From Caldisericia bacterium (GTDB taxonomy: Bacteria; Caldisericota; Caldisericia; JAAYUI01), in assembly GCA_017999835.1 (NCBI GenBank), contig JAGNLA010000004.1, positions 75,923 to 139,922 on the forward strand: a stretch of 64,000 nucleotides of DNA. Direction: 5' to 3'. Positions 15,820 through 25,329 of the stretch are shown piece after piece. Position 1 is the stretch's first letter, and every line of letters begins with the position of its first letter. Position numbers and translations under genes: made by a program. A model generated the notes under the pieces. The model ran no database searches and had not been told where the DNA came from. It saw only the letters and a list, made by a program, of their open reading frames with translations.

Positions 15820-17622
15820 CTAGAATCTGATGTTTCCCCAATCAGATGTCCATAATCCATCACCGTCCATGCACGTCCAGGGTGTGGAAAAAACCTCGCC
15901 TGTGCCGAATGGAATGTTTCTGGGACGTTTGATTTTTGTGTCGTAGTCAATCTTGAGGTTGTCGAACGAAACGTTGATGTTTTCGATAGTCTCGTCACTT
16001 ATGAATGCGAATGGTTTTTTGAGCCAGTTTTCAAAAGTAGCATTGGAATCATAAACATTCTCTGCAATCTCAATGGCAAAACCGACAAAGAACCTTCTGC
16101 CAACATCCTTTCTCAGATCGTGAACCAACCTTGTCTCTATGATTGTCAGTTCGCCTTTTTGGTGGAGGTGGATCGTGGCATCACTTGATGACACAAACGG
16201 CCTGACCATGACAAGATCGTTGTCAGTTTTTATTGCAAACGGTGAGTCCGGCTTTGGTGGGTTATCAAGCACGATTATCTCTGACTTTGGAAAAAGGAAA
16301 GCCAGTGAAAGTCTGTTCATGTCAAAGTCTGGCTCTTTATATGTTATGTCAAACAGCTGCAAGGCTTTGTTCTCATCCTGAACCGTGAACACTGGAGTTT
16401 TTATGTGGTTGTGGCCTGAACCACCGCCAATCTCAGGGAGTTTTTCAGGCGAGTCGTTGATGGCAATCACAGGTACAAACGAGCACAACCACAACGAATC
16501 CTGCCTGTCAGCAACAAGGTTTCTGTCCTGGCTACCATAACCCATGCCCGAAGTGCCAAGCACAAGACTCTCACCAAACCAGGTTTTTCTGACAGCCCAG
16601 AGGTCAGGAGCCCACTTGGATTCGAAGGTGAAAGACTCTTCCAAACTCTTCATCCACAAGCCAGTCACCCAGTCACCGTTTCTGTGACCGAAAAAAACGT
16701 TGAGAACAGACGATACATCTTCGACATCCGGGATTTTTCCTGACAGTGCCATCTCCAGATAGCTGCACGATTTTCCTTTTCCAGAGAGCACATCGTACGA
16801 TCTGGAATTTGCACCAAGGAGAGCCTTTGGTCTTTTGAAATGTAGAAGCCCATCGGCAATCAGAATGTCAGCTGCCGTCATGGCCAGTTCCACTGCTCTT
16901 TTGTCTTTGCTGTAAATCTCTATTACGCTCAGAGCCCGAAGGTCAACGGCAAGGTAGGTCGGGCTGTTGAATTCGGTCACACCGTTTCTTTTTGTCCAGT
17001 CCATCCAGTTTTCCAGCGCAGCAACAGCCAGGGATTGACCAAGTCTGTCCTCGCAATATTCGGAGGCAAGCAGCAAATCGGCGCAATACATCAGATGATA
17101 GTTTGTATGCCCAATTGCCTCAGGTTTGACGTGGTTTGGGTACCATTTTGCCGCCAACCCTTTTGAAACCAGACTCATGGAAGCAAGCGCCAATTTGCGG
17201 TTGCTTTCAGTCAACCTTTCAGGCATGCCAAAAACCATGTGGAAGACAGGTATGGGATTGAACATGTCCCACTCAAGTCCGTCGGTTTTCCCCAGCAATT
17301 CCTTGTAATACCAGGAGCCATAGTACGGGCTTTGTGGGTCAGCAACCTGCATTGGAAGATATTTTGCCAGAATTTCGTTGGCCAAGTCGTTGTTGGATTT
17401 GTTGTCAGTTGCAAGAAGGGCAAGGGCAAAATAAAACTCCTGCCTGCATGAAGGAATTGCCCCGGTGTTTTTGAAACGAAGCTCAGAAAGACTGTATGCT
17501 CCACTGTCAAGAACAATTTTTACCACTTTTGAAGCAAAGACGTTTCTGACATTTTCATTCATCGGCATGGCAAATCCAGGCATGACCAAAACAATGGCGA
17601 TTAGAATGCAGAGTTTTTTCAC
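15820..17622 (-). CDS. Secreted protein with toroid/lyase-like N-terminal half, function unknown
   Basis: 600 aa, GTG start at 17622, signal peptide MKKLCILIAIVLVMPGFAM. Residues ~50-330 are rich in helix pairs ('HTNYHLMYCADLLLASEYCE', 'ALENWMDWTKRNGVTEFNSP', 'LAVDLRALSVIEIY'), the look of an alpha/alpha-toroid as in heparinase-like lyases and some glycosidases. The C-terminal ~250 residues are beta-rich. No lyase catalytic set (Asn/His/Tyr) could be assigned with confidence. TATAAT ends 6 nt before the GTG and no SD is present, so the mRNA is probably leaderless. A polysaccharide-active enzyme is an inference. Confidence 0.55.
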   Translation of the reverse strand: MKKLCILIAIVLVMPGFAMPMNENVRNVFASKVVKIVLDSGAYSLSELRFKNTGAIPSCRQEFYFALALLATDNKSNNDLANEILAKYLPMQVADPQSPYYGSWYYKELLGKTDGLEWDMFNPIPVFHMVFGMPERLTESNRKLALASMSLVSKGLAAKWYPNHVKPEAIGHTNYHLMYCADLLLASEYCEDRLGQSLAVAALENWMDWTKRNGVTEFNSPTYLAVDLRALSVIEIYSKDKRAVELAMTAADILIADGLLHFKRPKALLGANSRSYDVLSGKGKSCSYLEMALSGKIPDVEDVSSVLNVFFGHRNGDWVTGLWMKSLEESFTFESKWAPDLWAVRKTWFGESLVLGTSGMGYGSQDRNLVADRQDSLWLCSFVPVIAINDSPEKLPEIGGGSGHNHIKTPVFTVQDENKALQLFDITYKEPDFDMNRLSLAFLFPKSEIIVLDNPPKPDSPFAIKTDNDLVMVRPFVSSSDATIHLHQKGELTIIETRLVHDLRKDVGRRFFVGFAIEIAENVYDSNATFENWLKKPFAFISDETIENINVSFDNLKIDYDTKIKRPRNIPFGTGEVFSTPWTCMDGDGLWTSDWGNIRF

Positions 17623-17628
17623 AATACA

Positions 17629-17656
17629 ATTATACCTAGATTGGCAATGTTGGAAA
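17629..17656 (-). promoter_or_regulatory. Leaderless-type promoter of the 17622 gene
   Basis: Minus strand: weak TTTCCA (17656-17651), 16-nt spacer, consensus TATAAT (17634-17629), then TGTATT and GTG 17622. Confidence 0.5.
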
Positions 17657-17659
17657 CAA

Positions 17660-20200
17660 TCACTTAGCGCCCCAGACAGTCACCACCACCGATTTCTGTA
17701 AGGAGCATGATATCGGAATGCCGTCAAACAACGGTCTCCCTTCCTTGTCAAAGTCGGACAGTTCAGAGTTTGCTGTGTCAAGAAGTCCATTGGATTCGAT
17801 GATCACGGCGATGTATTTGAACGAATTGCCAAAAGTATTGGCAATGTCTTCTTTTTTGAAATTTAAAACTTTCGTTCCCCCTGACTTAAGACCGTCAATT
17901 TGTTGTTTGCTTACTTTGGTCAGGTCAACAAACAATGGCTCCCCTCCATTGTCACCCCAGCAAACAGCATAAGCCACACCGGACAAGTTTGGTGACAGAC
18001 CATCTTTTCTTGTCATTACCAATTCAAATTGATGTCTACTCCTCCTTTTGATGGAAAAAGTAGGGCAGGGGTTAAGCATTGAAATTATATTATTACCCTG
18101 AATCAATGGTCTGGAATTGTATTCGTTGTAGAATTCGCTGAAAAGAGCATGACATCCTGACTTTGAATTCACGAAATTATTCCAACACCCGATAGAATCT
18201 TGTATTTTCTCACCCCTGTCAGAAAGGAAACCCGATCGGTGTGAATAGAAAAAATCGTAACCGATATAATCAGGGTCTACCATATCTTCATTGTACTTAA
18301 AGCATTCCTCCATGTCATCAACCAGGTCATGTTTGCACAGATAATCCTGACCTGTTGATGGTGCGCCAAGACTTTTTTTGTAATAAAGAGTATTGCCTGA
18401 GATGGCATAAGCTCCAGCCAACAAGATATGCCTCCCATCAGTTCGAAGCACTGAATAGTCTACCTCTCCTTCGGCAACCTCAAGAAGGACGTAATCCTGT
18501 TGAACCTGCTTGACCCTTGTGCGTTTGGACAGTTCCTGCCTGAACACAAGCTCGGAAGTGCCCTTGTTGAAACAATAAATGACATTTTTGGGAGACGTGT
18601 TACCATACATATAATTTGATTTCAGATGAACATAGAGATGTTTCCCACTTTGGTAGAAATCCGAAGTGGCTTCGTGATCCTCATCTTCTCCTAATTCCAT
18701 TTTACCAATCACTTTACCTTGTGACAGACTGTAAACTTCAATGCAATTGGTTCTGAAAAGGTAGAATCTGTCTCCCGAAACACAGTTGTAAGGTAAGAAC
18801 TGTTGTTTCTCCTCAAAGGACAACTTGAATGTCTTGCCAGGTTTCGTAGAAGACAGTTTATAAAACTCGAAATAATATTCGTTTGAAAGCGTTATATGAT
18901 TATTGTCGGAAATAGTTTTAAACTTTGCCACCCAAAAACCATCTTCTGAAGGAAAGATGTTGGTGCTGTCCTCAGGTAACCTTGTTACACTTTCAAGCAC
19001 TGGGCAATTTTCATCATCAAGCTTGTAAACTGCTTTATATGGTTTGTAATTCTCATCAAACCCACTGCCAACAACATATCTGTCACAGCCATAACTTAAG
19101 AATCTTGCATTAGCCGATAATGGGATAGTTTTTACTATCTCGAAACTTTCCAAATCATAAACAACCAGACCGTTTGATGTTTTTTCAATTAGGTTGTTAC
19201 CACGAAAAGCACAATAAACGTCTGTTTTGTAACCATAATCTTTTTCCCATTTCAGCTTTCCAGTGAAGATGTCAATAATAACGTATTTTGTTTCGGGTTT
19301 CCATTTGACTGGTATAAGCATTAAATTGTCTCTTAGTTCATAGTCTGACGCTGACAAACCATTTTGAAGATCACAAGGCAATTCAATGTCAAAACTGGAC
19401 AATAAAACTCCTGTTCTGCTAAACCTGACCAAATTGGTTCTTCTCTCATCCAGGTAGCCGATAGTATAGATGACATCTTCATCAAATTTTGTCATAAATC
19501 CTAAATCAATTTTTGAAATATCGATAATCTTGTTTGACCCTGTCAAATCCACTATCGCATTGCTTGACACAAAGGACTTCTCATCCCAGGAATACCTTTC
19601 ATCACAGGTCAAAATTTTATGCCATGTTACCGTATCAAAAAGCTCGTAGGAACCAATAGCCCTAAACAGTATTTTGTCTTTTGAAACCTCTGATATTTTT
19701 GTTACCTCAAAGCTATCTCTTTTATAAACAATTTTTGATGTTTCAGGATTGTAAAAACAGAGCATGTCTGTCTCATCTACAAAACAAACCATGTTCAGTT
19801 TTGGAAGATACCTGGCATTTGCAGATGTCAAAAAAATTGGTTCAACCTGTTCATTCTCAATGTCAGCGTACAATTTTGAATTTGAATTCATGCTCTTGTG
19901 CACATGGTCGCCAAAATCAATTTCAAGCTGGTATTTTCCGCTGTTGAAGATTTCGTAGCCGTAATTACCCGCGTTTGAGCCAACAACATTGAACTTGCTG
20001 TCAAGAATCAGTCCATCCGGAATGGTGTAGCCGTCGGTAGGTATTGTTATGTGACCTCCATGCACTATGCTCTTCTCGGGGAGCACTGGCAGGATGTTTT
20101 TCTTTACCATGTTTGAAGACCCGATGGAAACTGATGAGGTTATGAGAAATGCCATTATGGAACTTATAAAAAATATGATTTTGACGAACCTTTTGCTCAT
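17660..20200 (-). CDS. Large secreted beta-propeller paralogue 1 ('SNGLLD-WG' family)
   Basis: 846 aa. Signal/anchor segment at residues ~8-27 (IIFFISSIMAFLITSSVSIG). The body is a divergent PQQ/WD-like propeller: repeated 'D..TG....WE', for example 'YVIIDIFTGKLKWEKDYGYK', 'LVVYDLESFEIVKTI' and 'IEVYSLSQGKVIG'. The last ~120 residues form the family module, with 'IIESNGLLDTANSEL', 'GRPLFDGIPI' and the terminal 'SVVVTVWGAK'. SD AGGGG precedes the ATG. Last gene of the six-gene array, 160 nt downstream of the preceding one. A 95-bp stretch of its 3' end is nearly identical to that of the neighbouring paralogue. Function unknown. Confidence 0.75.
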   Translation of the reverse strand: MSKRFVKIIFFISSIMAFLITSSVSIGSSNMVKKNILPVLPEKSIVHGGHITIPTDGYTIPDGLILDSKFNVVGSNAGNYGYEIFNSGKYQLEIDFGDHVHKSMNSNSKLYADIENEQVEPIFLTSANARYLPKLNMVCFVDETDMLCFYNPETSKIVYKRDSFEVTKISEVSKDKILFRAIGSYELFDTVTWHKILTCDERYSWDEKSFVSSNAIVDLTGSNKIIDISKIDLGFMTKFDEDVIYTIGYLDERRTNLVRFSRTGVLLSSFDIELPCDLQNGLSASDYELRDNLMLIPVKWKPETKYVIIDIFTGKLKWEKDYGYKTDVYCAFRGNNLIEKTSNGLVVYDLESFEIVKTIPLSANARFLSYGCDRYVVGSGFDENYKPYKAVYKLDDENCPVLESVTRLPEDSTNIFPSEDGFWVAKFKTISDNNHITLSNEYYFEFYKLSSTKPGKTFKLSFEEKQQFLPYNCVSGDRFYLFRTNCIEVYSLSQGKVIGKMELGEDEDHEATSDFYQSGKHLYVHLKSNYMYGNTSPKNVIYCFNKGTSELVFRQELSKRTRVKQVQQDYVLLEVAEGEVDYSVLRTDGRHILLAGAYAISGNTLYYKKSLGAPSTGQDYLCKHDLVDDMEECFKYNEDMVDPDYIGYDFFYSHRSGFLSDRGEKIQDSIGCWNNFVNSKSGCHALFSEFYNEYNSRPLIQGNNIISMLNPCPTFSIKRRSRHQFELVMTRKDGLSPNLSGVAYAVCWGDNGGEPLFVDLTKVSKQQIDGLKSGGTKVLNFKKEDIANTFGNSFKYIAVIIESNGLLDTANSELSDFDKEGRPLFDGIPISCSLQKSVVVTVWGAK
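17709..17803 (-). repeat. 95-bp conserved block, copy A (3' end of 17660 gene)
   Basis: Matches 20407-20501 with 5 differences in 95 bases and no gaps. It encodes the 'ESNGLLDT.NSELSDF' to 'LFDGIPI' part of both proteins; four codons differ and only one amino acid changes. Sequence outside the block is far more diverged. Confidence 0.9.
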
Positions 20201-20360
20201 CTTGCCACCCCTTATCTCGCCCTATGTTTATGCAATCCATAATATGCGCCTGTCATGAAAATATGGGGATAGTTCAGATGAATAATCGCTTAAGAATATT
20301 TATCTTTCCTACAATTCTTAATGTTGTGAATTTGAGCTTCGCATATGCATGTTTCTGGTT

Positions 20361-22883
20361 TTATCTGCCCCAAACAGTCACGACAACCGACTGTTGCTTT
20401 TCATAAGATATCGGAATGCCGTCAAACAATGGTCTCCCTTCCTTGTCAAAGTCTGACAGCTCAGAGTTGGTTGTGTCAAGAAGTCCATTGGATTCGATGA
20501 TGAGTCCAAATCTGTTGGTGCCGTTTTTTAGAGCATCAAGAAACTTCTCTGTTGGTTTGAACTCTAATGTTACCTCGTCACCAGTGCCTGATTTTTTGAT
20601 TCTTAAATCGGAATATGAATCTAAAAACACCTTTGGTGTGTTTGCGTTATCGCCCATGACCACAAGCCTGACTTTGCCTTCAAGCAGGGGAATATCCTGC
20701 CCTGAAGAAGTAACATCCAGTTCAAATGAAAAATTGCCTGTCCTTCTGAGAGAATAAGTTGGACAAGGCCTGTATTGATATATGGAGTTGTCAATAGCTT
20801 CCACAAAACCATCTGTTGTGGTCATCGACACTTCCATGTTTCTCTGGTTGAAACTGGCTATTGTGGGATAGAGAAATACTCTTCTCCCCATATCAACTAC
20901 ATAATTGCAGCATTTCACAACTGAGTTGTCTGTGACTATCTGAAAGTCTGTCAGGTTGTCGTAAAAATATTGGTCGATATCTTCTGGCACTGTGTATGTT
21001 TTTTTTGAATTTCCATTAAACGATGTTTCAAACAAGCTCTTCGAGGTGACATTTGTAGAAGGATCATAGGCATTGTCATGTATTGTGAAAAAAGAGTTCT
21101 TAAGCATTCCAAGGTACTTGGGAAGTTTGTAATCTGTTTGTGGCAGTTTTCCATTCATGTCGAAGTTATAAAGAAAGTTGTCAAAATAAAGGTTATCTCT
21201 GATTTCGGTATTGATGTTGAAACAATTGTTTTGGTCTGTTAAGCTCGATACTAACTTGTTTTTATCAATATCTATAACGTGAGTCACACATGTTGTGTCC
21301 AAAACTACACAAAACTTTTCGTTGGCAAGCATGGGTCTTGGTAAAGTCAGTAAACGTCGACCAACCTTCTCGGTAAATTCAATTGTCTGTACCTGACCAT
21401 CTGCAAGTGAGACAATGCTGAGAGATTTTCCTGTACAGTCTACAAGAAGCCTGTCGCCGACAACCGCCGAGGATAGCATGCATTCTCCTCCCCAACCAGG
21501 CAATGAAAACTCCTTTATCTTCTTTCCGGTACGAGACAGAAGCTGGGGGGTTCCAAACAACTGGTTGTTCGGAACCCATAAAATGCCTTGTTTTGTTGGT
21601 ATCAGAGTTGTCATACTGGGATAATCATTGCTCAGCCTGAAATAGTCTTTTGGCTTTGAGATTATTGGAGACATTGACCCAAACAGGGAAAGGTGCTCAT
21701 AATTTCTGCCATTGGCATCTGTGCTCTCCCAATTCATGTACATCTGTCCTGCAAAGGATTGGAAAGAAATGATGCTTTGTCTTGGGATGCTCATCTCTTG
21801 CTTTCCTGTTTTCAACCCGATGCACATCTGTCTGTTTTGATTGTTTACAAATAGGTGCTTTCTGTCATCTGACAATCGCAAGCTCATGGCCCAACGGTTG
21901 CTTTCAAGAGTGTAGTAGGGTTTCTGTTCTCCTAATTTGGCAAGAAACATGACATGTCTAATCTTTATGTAATCATCTTTTCTCTCGTATTGCTCCTGTT
22001 GCCCGATCAAGGTTCCATTGACAACTGCAGCTATACTAAACAAAAGTTTGTTGGTAAGTTCATACCTCCCAAGTTCCTTGCCATCAAACATATCCCTTTT
22101 GACAATCTCATAATGTTGCATTTCCTGAAGTGTTTTGCCTTCTTCGTACTTCTCAAAATGATAAAGAGAGATCACATTATTTCCGTCAAAACCCAGGAAT
22201 TGCTCCTTCGGGTTGAGAGTCCACAAAAGCTTCATAAACCTTAGGTCTATTACCATGTTTGAAACTATGGCTATCCCATTTTTGTATGGATAGGGTAAAT
22301 TGTCGATTATTTCAGGATTATTATACTGCTTGATGTCGATGTCATTAACCAGCATCTTGAAATCCCAGGTATTGTCACCTTCAAGGTCAACGACAAGCAA
22401 AACATCGTAATATTGATTGTCGTGACCGGGAACAGTCCGTTTGAATTTGCTTATGATGGCATAATGGTCAAAGATATTTATTGAACCGATAAAGTTTAAA
22501 TATCTTATGGTTTTAGTAAGGTTGTTTCCTTTGTAGACCATTACTTTTTTGTTTTTCCAATCCTGAAAAACAGTATATCCATTGATTTGCTTTGCATTCT
22601 GCCCCTGATAAAAGTATACATTGTTGGGTCTCCTACCCAACAACGAGAAATATTGCACACCAATCAAAGCTTCACTGACCGGACTTTGCGATACTGCTGG
22701 TTTTCCATTTTCACCATAATCTCTGTTGCCCTGATAAACCCTTGCTGGGAGCATGGGTCTTGAAATGTCGGAGTTTTCGTAGTAGCCCCAACCATCATAA
22801 CCTCTGCTTGGGTCAATATGGTCAGCAGTTGTAACAACTGACATCCCGACAACTGTACAAATTATTAAAATGCTCAGTTTCAT
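20361..22883 (-). CDS. Large secreted beta-propeller paralogue 2
   Basis: 840 aa. Signal peptide MKLSILIICTVVGMSVVTTA. Propeller-like repeats across the body ('VLLVVDLEGDNTWDFKMLV', 'MVIDLRFMKLLWTL', 'KSLSIVSLADGQVQ', 'HVIDIDKNKLVSSL'). The C-terminal module has 'LIIESNGLLDTTNSEL', 'GRPLFDGIPI' and the terminal 'SVVVTVWGR'. SD AGGAGA; 13 nt after the preceding gene, so co-transcribed with it. A Tyr/Asn-rich, low-Cys composition fits an exported protein. No enzymatic motif seen. Confidence 0.75.
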   Translation of the reverse strand: MKLSILIICTVVGMSVVTTADHIDPSRGYDGWGYYENSDISRPMLPARVYQGNRDYGENGKPAVSQSPVSEALIGVQYFSLLGRRPNNVYFYQGQNAKQINGYTVFQDWKNKKVMVYKGNNLTKTIRYLNFIGSINIFDHYAIISKFKRTVPGHDNQYYDVLLVVDLEGDNTWDFKMLVNDIDIKQYNNPEIIDNLPYPYKNGIAIVSNMVIDLRFMKLLWTLNPKEQFLGFDGNNVISLYHFEKYEEGKTLQEMQHYEIVKRDMFDGKELGRYELTNKLLFSIAAVVNGTLIGQQEQYERKDDYIKIRHVMFLAKLGEQKPYYTLESNRWAMSLRLSDDRKHLFVNNQNRQMCIGLKTGKQEMSIPRQSIISFQSFAGQMYMNWESTDANGRNYEHLSLFGSMSPIISKPKDYFRLSNDYPSMTTLIPTKQGILWVPNNQLFGTPQLLSRTGKKIKEFSLPGWGGECMLSSAVVGDRLLVDCTGKSLSIVSLADGQVQTIEFTEKVGRRLLTLPRPMLANEKFCVVLDTTCVTHVIDIDKNKLVSSLTDQNNCFNINTEIRDNLYFDNFLYNFDMNGKLPQTDYKLPKYLGMLKNSFFTIHDNAYDPSTNVTSKSLFETSFNGNSKKTYTVPEDIDQYFYDNLTDFQIVTDNSVVKCCNYVVDMGRRVFLYPTIASFNQRNMEVSMTTTDGFVEAIDNSIYQYRPCPTYSLRRTGNFSFELDVTSSGQDIPLLEGKVRLVVMGDNANTPKVFLDSYSDLRIKKSGTGDEVTLEFKPTEKFLDALKNGTNRFGLIIESNGLLDTTNSELSDFDKEGRPLFDGIPISYEKQQSVVVTVWGR
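20407..20501 (-). repeat. 95-bp conserved block, copy B (3' end of 20361 gene)
   Basis: Partner of 17709-17803 (offset 2698 bp, ~95% identical). Probably kept similar by gene conversion between tandem paralogues, or left by a recent partial duplication. Confidence 0.9.
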
Positions 22884-22896
22884 TGCACTTCTCCTG

Positions 22897-25329
22897 TCAT
22901 TTTCCCCATTCAGTCACAACGACTGCTTTTTGCTTTTCCTGGTACAACGGGTTGCCTTCGAAGAGCGGCATTTCGTAGGATTGATCAACATTTTCAAGTG
23001 CTGATTTGGATGTGTCCATCATTGCGTTTGACTCAACATAAACCACGCAGTGGCCACTGGCAACGGCCTTGCCAAACTCGAGCTTCTCACCTCCACTACA
23101 TGCAAAATCCATATCTTCGAACTCAATAACCTGCTCCTTGCCCATCAGATCAGCTATCCAGATTTTGCCTGATATTTCCTTTGCTGACAGATTCTCCAAC
23201 ACCAGACAGCCATCACCACGGTTAAGGGAGAACGTTGGGCAGGTTTCAAAAAATACTCGGTTTTTCGTATACCAGGTTTCATCCTGGCCAAGATCAATGG
23301 CCATCGTGGAAGACATGGTGTTGACTTCCTTTATGCTATCAGATGCAGAACCTATTCGAGGGAGACTGATTTTCTGGATAAACTGACCGGCTGTGTCATA
23401 AATTGCCCCGGGACCGACAATCAAGCCGTCTTTGACAATATCTCCCATAATTTTGGACTTTGTAGGAAAGGTCTCAAACTCGCCATCCCTGAATATGGCA
23501 AACTCCTTTTCACCTGAAAAATAGAGAGTATCATTATCTGCATCGATCAATGCAAGTTTCTCATACGGCGTGACTTCGCCTGTTTTCCGGTCAAGGATTC
23601 TGGATTGAAACGGAAAACCTGATCTAAACAAAATAAATCTGTTCCCTGCAAACTCTGGCCATGTAACACCTTCGGCAATATCGTAGACTCCTTTTTCGCC
23701 AGTAACAAAGTTTTTTACTATAACGAGCTTTGTCTTGGATTGAGTAAAAAGCAATTCATTGTTCTGATCTCTTATAAACATTGAATCTTCATCAACTTCT
23801 TGCTCATAAACAATTCGAATGGAGGTTTTATCAGATGTCATGACGATTAGCTTGCCATCAACCTTTGTGGCAAAATGCCAGTGACCGTTTGAAAGGAACG
23901 GGTACAAAAAACTGTCATACTTTATTGGTGGTTCCAATGTCTTGACCGTGCCATCAAGTTCATGCCTAATCACATTGAAAATGTGTTTGTAATCGTTTTG
24001 GACAACCTCGAGAACGCAGTCCAACTCGGTGTAGATTATTCCTTTTTGATCAGTTATGGTCACTTTTCTGTCAGGAAACTGGGCATGGACAAGGTCTATC
24101 CAGTTCCTGCCATCAGTATAACCTGAGTTGGATATGACCCACTGACCGTCGCAGCTGCCCTTGGTCAACAACTCTGTGTTGTTGCGCTTCCAGAGTTTTC
24201 CAGTCTGGGTGTCGTAGCAGAAAATGTCAGACTTGTCCATGTAAACGATGTGCCTGCCGTTGTCTGTATAACCTTTGTAATCCAAATAGTCGAAGCCAAC
24301 GACAGGGTGGGAAAAAACAACTTGTTTTGTGTTGATGTTGAGAATTTCGAATGAGTGACTTAAGACGTTTTGGTAGTACACAAAACCATTGAAAGAACCA
24401 TTAACCGAAGAGTAATTTTTTCGGTCATCCATAATAGGAATATCAGTCTCAACCTCTTTTATTAACTTATTGTTGGTCAAACTCCATTCCTGATAGAAAA
24501 ATTTGTACTTATCATCTTTAGTTTGCATGTTATTCAGATAAAGAAACGATATTGTGTCATCCTGGATTCTGGCTCCATACAAATGAATATCTCCAAAATC
24601 AAAAACCAGCTTCCATGTTCTTGTGTCAAAAACACGACCAAACATGAAAAGATAGTCTCCGACAGACTTGTGTCCACCCATCCCATTGTTGTGCTTGAAA
24701 ACAGTATTCAATACATTTTTGCCGCTATCCATCTCATAAAGCGAATAGGTGTAATTGTTATAAGCATTTATATAAACATACCATTTCCCAACCCTGTAGA
24801 TTATCGAATCCCCGTAACATGCCATGTGCCAAAGCTCACCCTCTACTCCAACTTTGTAGAATCTGTATATGTGGAAATCGCTGTAGCTGGGCGTCTCTAC
24901 GACAAAATAATATCCATCCGGGTATATCTCATCTACGCCGCATCCTGAGGAATAAAACCTTTTTTTGTCCGTGTTTTTGCATTCGAGGTTCCTGTTTGGC
25001 AGATACCGCTTGCCATCCTCAGCCTGGACGTAAGGAAAGTTGCCGCTTGGACCTTTGTTGGTTTCAGCTGATATGGAATTTAGAATGTATGAGTTTGAAG
25101 AGGCAGGCAAGACAACATTGTCCATCTGCTTGCCGTCGCTGAGCGCAAAAACCTTCTTGCCGGCAAAACCATCCAGCTCGAGCCACTGATCGGTAATCTG
25201 GCTTACTTGGGTAAACATCCCTTCACGGCTTGCTGGCAACATCGGCATGTTTGGCGTTTGCGCCGACTGAGCCATACTAAACCCATACGATGAAGCTATC
25301 AAAACAACCACCAGCAATATCTTCTTCAT
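22897..25329 (-). CDS. Large secreted beta-propeller paralogue 3
   Basis: 810 aa from ATG 25329; that ATG overlaps the stop of the upstream gene as ATGA, so translation is coupled. An in-frame ATG at 25341 would lie inside the upstream gene. Signal peptide MKKILLVVVLIASSYGFSMA. Repeats such as 'RVFDTRTWKLVFDFG', 'EILNINTKQVVFSHP', 'IFCYDTQTGKLWKR' and 'RILDRKTGEVTPYE' show the PQQ/WD-like propeller. C-terminal module: 'CVVYVESNAMMDTSKSALE', 'EMPLFEGNP' and the terminal 'AVVVTEWGK', here with AMMD in place of GLLD. Confidence 0.75.
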   Translation of the reverse strand: MKKILLVVVLIASSYGFSMAQSAQTPNMPMLPASREGMFTQVSQITDQWLELDGFAGKKVFALSDGKQMDNVVLPASSNSYILNSISAETNKGPSGNFPYVQAEDGKRYLPNRNLECKNTDKKRFYSSGCGVDEIYPDGYYFVVETPSYSDFHIYRFYKVGVEGELWHMACYGDSIIYRVGKWYVYINAYNNYTYSLYEMDSGKNVLNTVFKHNNGMGGHKSVGDYLFMFGRVFDTRTWKLVFDFGDIHLYGARIQDDTISFLYLNNMQTKDDKYKFFYQEWSLTNNKLIKEVETDIPIMDDRKNYSSVNGSFNGFVYYQNVLSHSFEILNINTKQVVFSHPVVGFDYLDYKGYTDNGRHIVYMDKSDIFCYDTQTGKLWKRNNTELLTKGSCDGQWVISNSGYTDGRNWIDLVHAQFPDRKVTITDQKGIIYTELDCVLEVVQNDYKHIFNVIRHELDGTVKTLEPPIKYDSFLYPFLSNGHWHFATKVDGKLIVMTSDKTSIRIVYEQEVDEDSMFIRDQNNELLFTQSKTKLVIVKNFVTGEKGVYDIAEGVTWPEFAGNRFILFRSGFPFQSRILDRKTGEVTPYEKLALIDADNDTLYFSGEKEFAIFRDGEFETFPTKSKIMGDIVKDGLIVGPGAIYDTAGQFIQKISLPRIGSASDSIKEVNTMSSTMAIDLGQDETWYTKNRVFFETCPTFSLNRGDGCLVLENLSAKEISGKIWIADLMGKEQVIEFEDMDFACSGGEKLEFGKAVASGHCVVYVESNAMMDTSKSALENVDQSYEMPLFEGNPLYQEKQKAVVVTEWGK

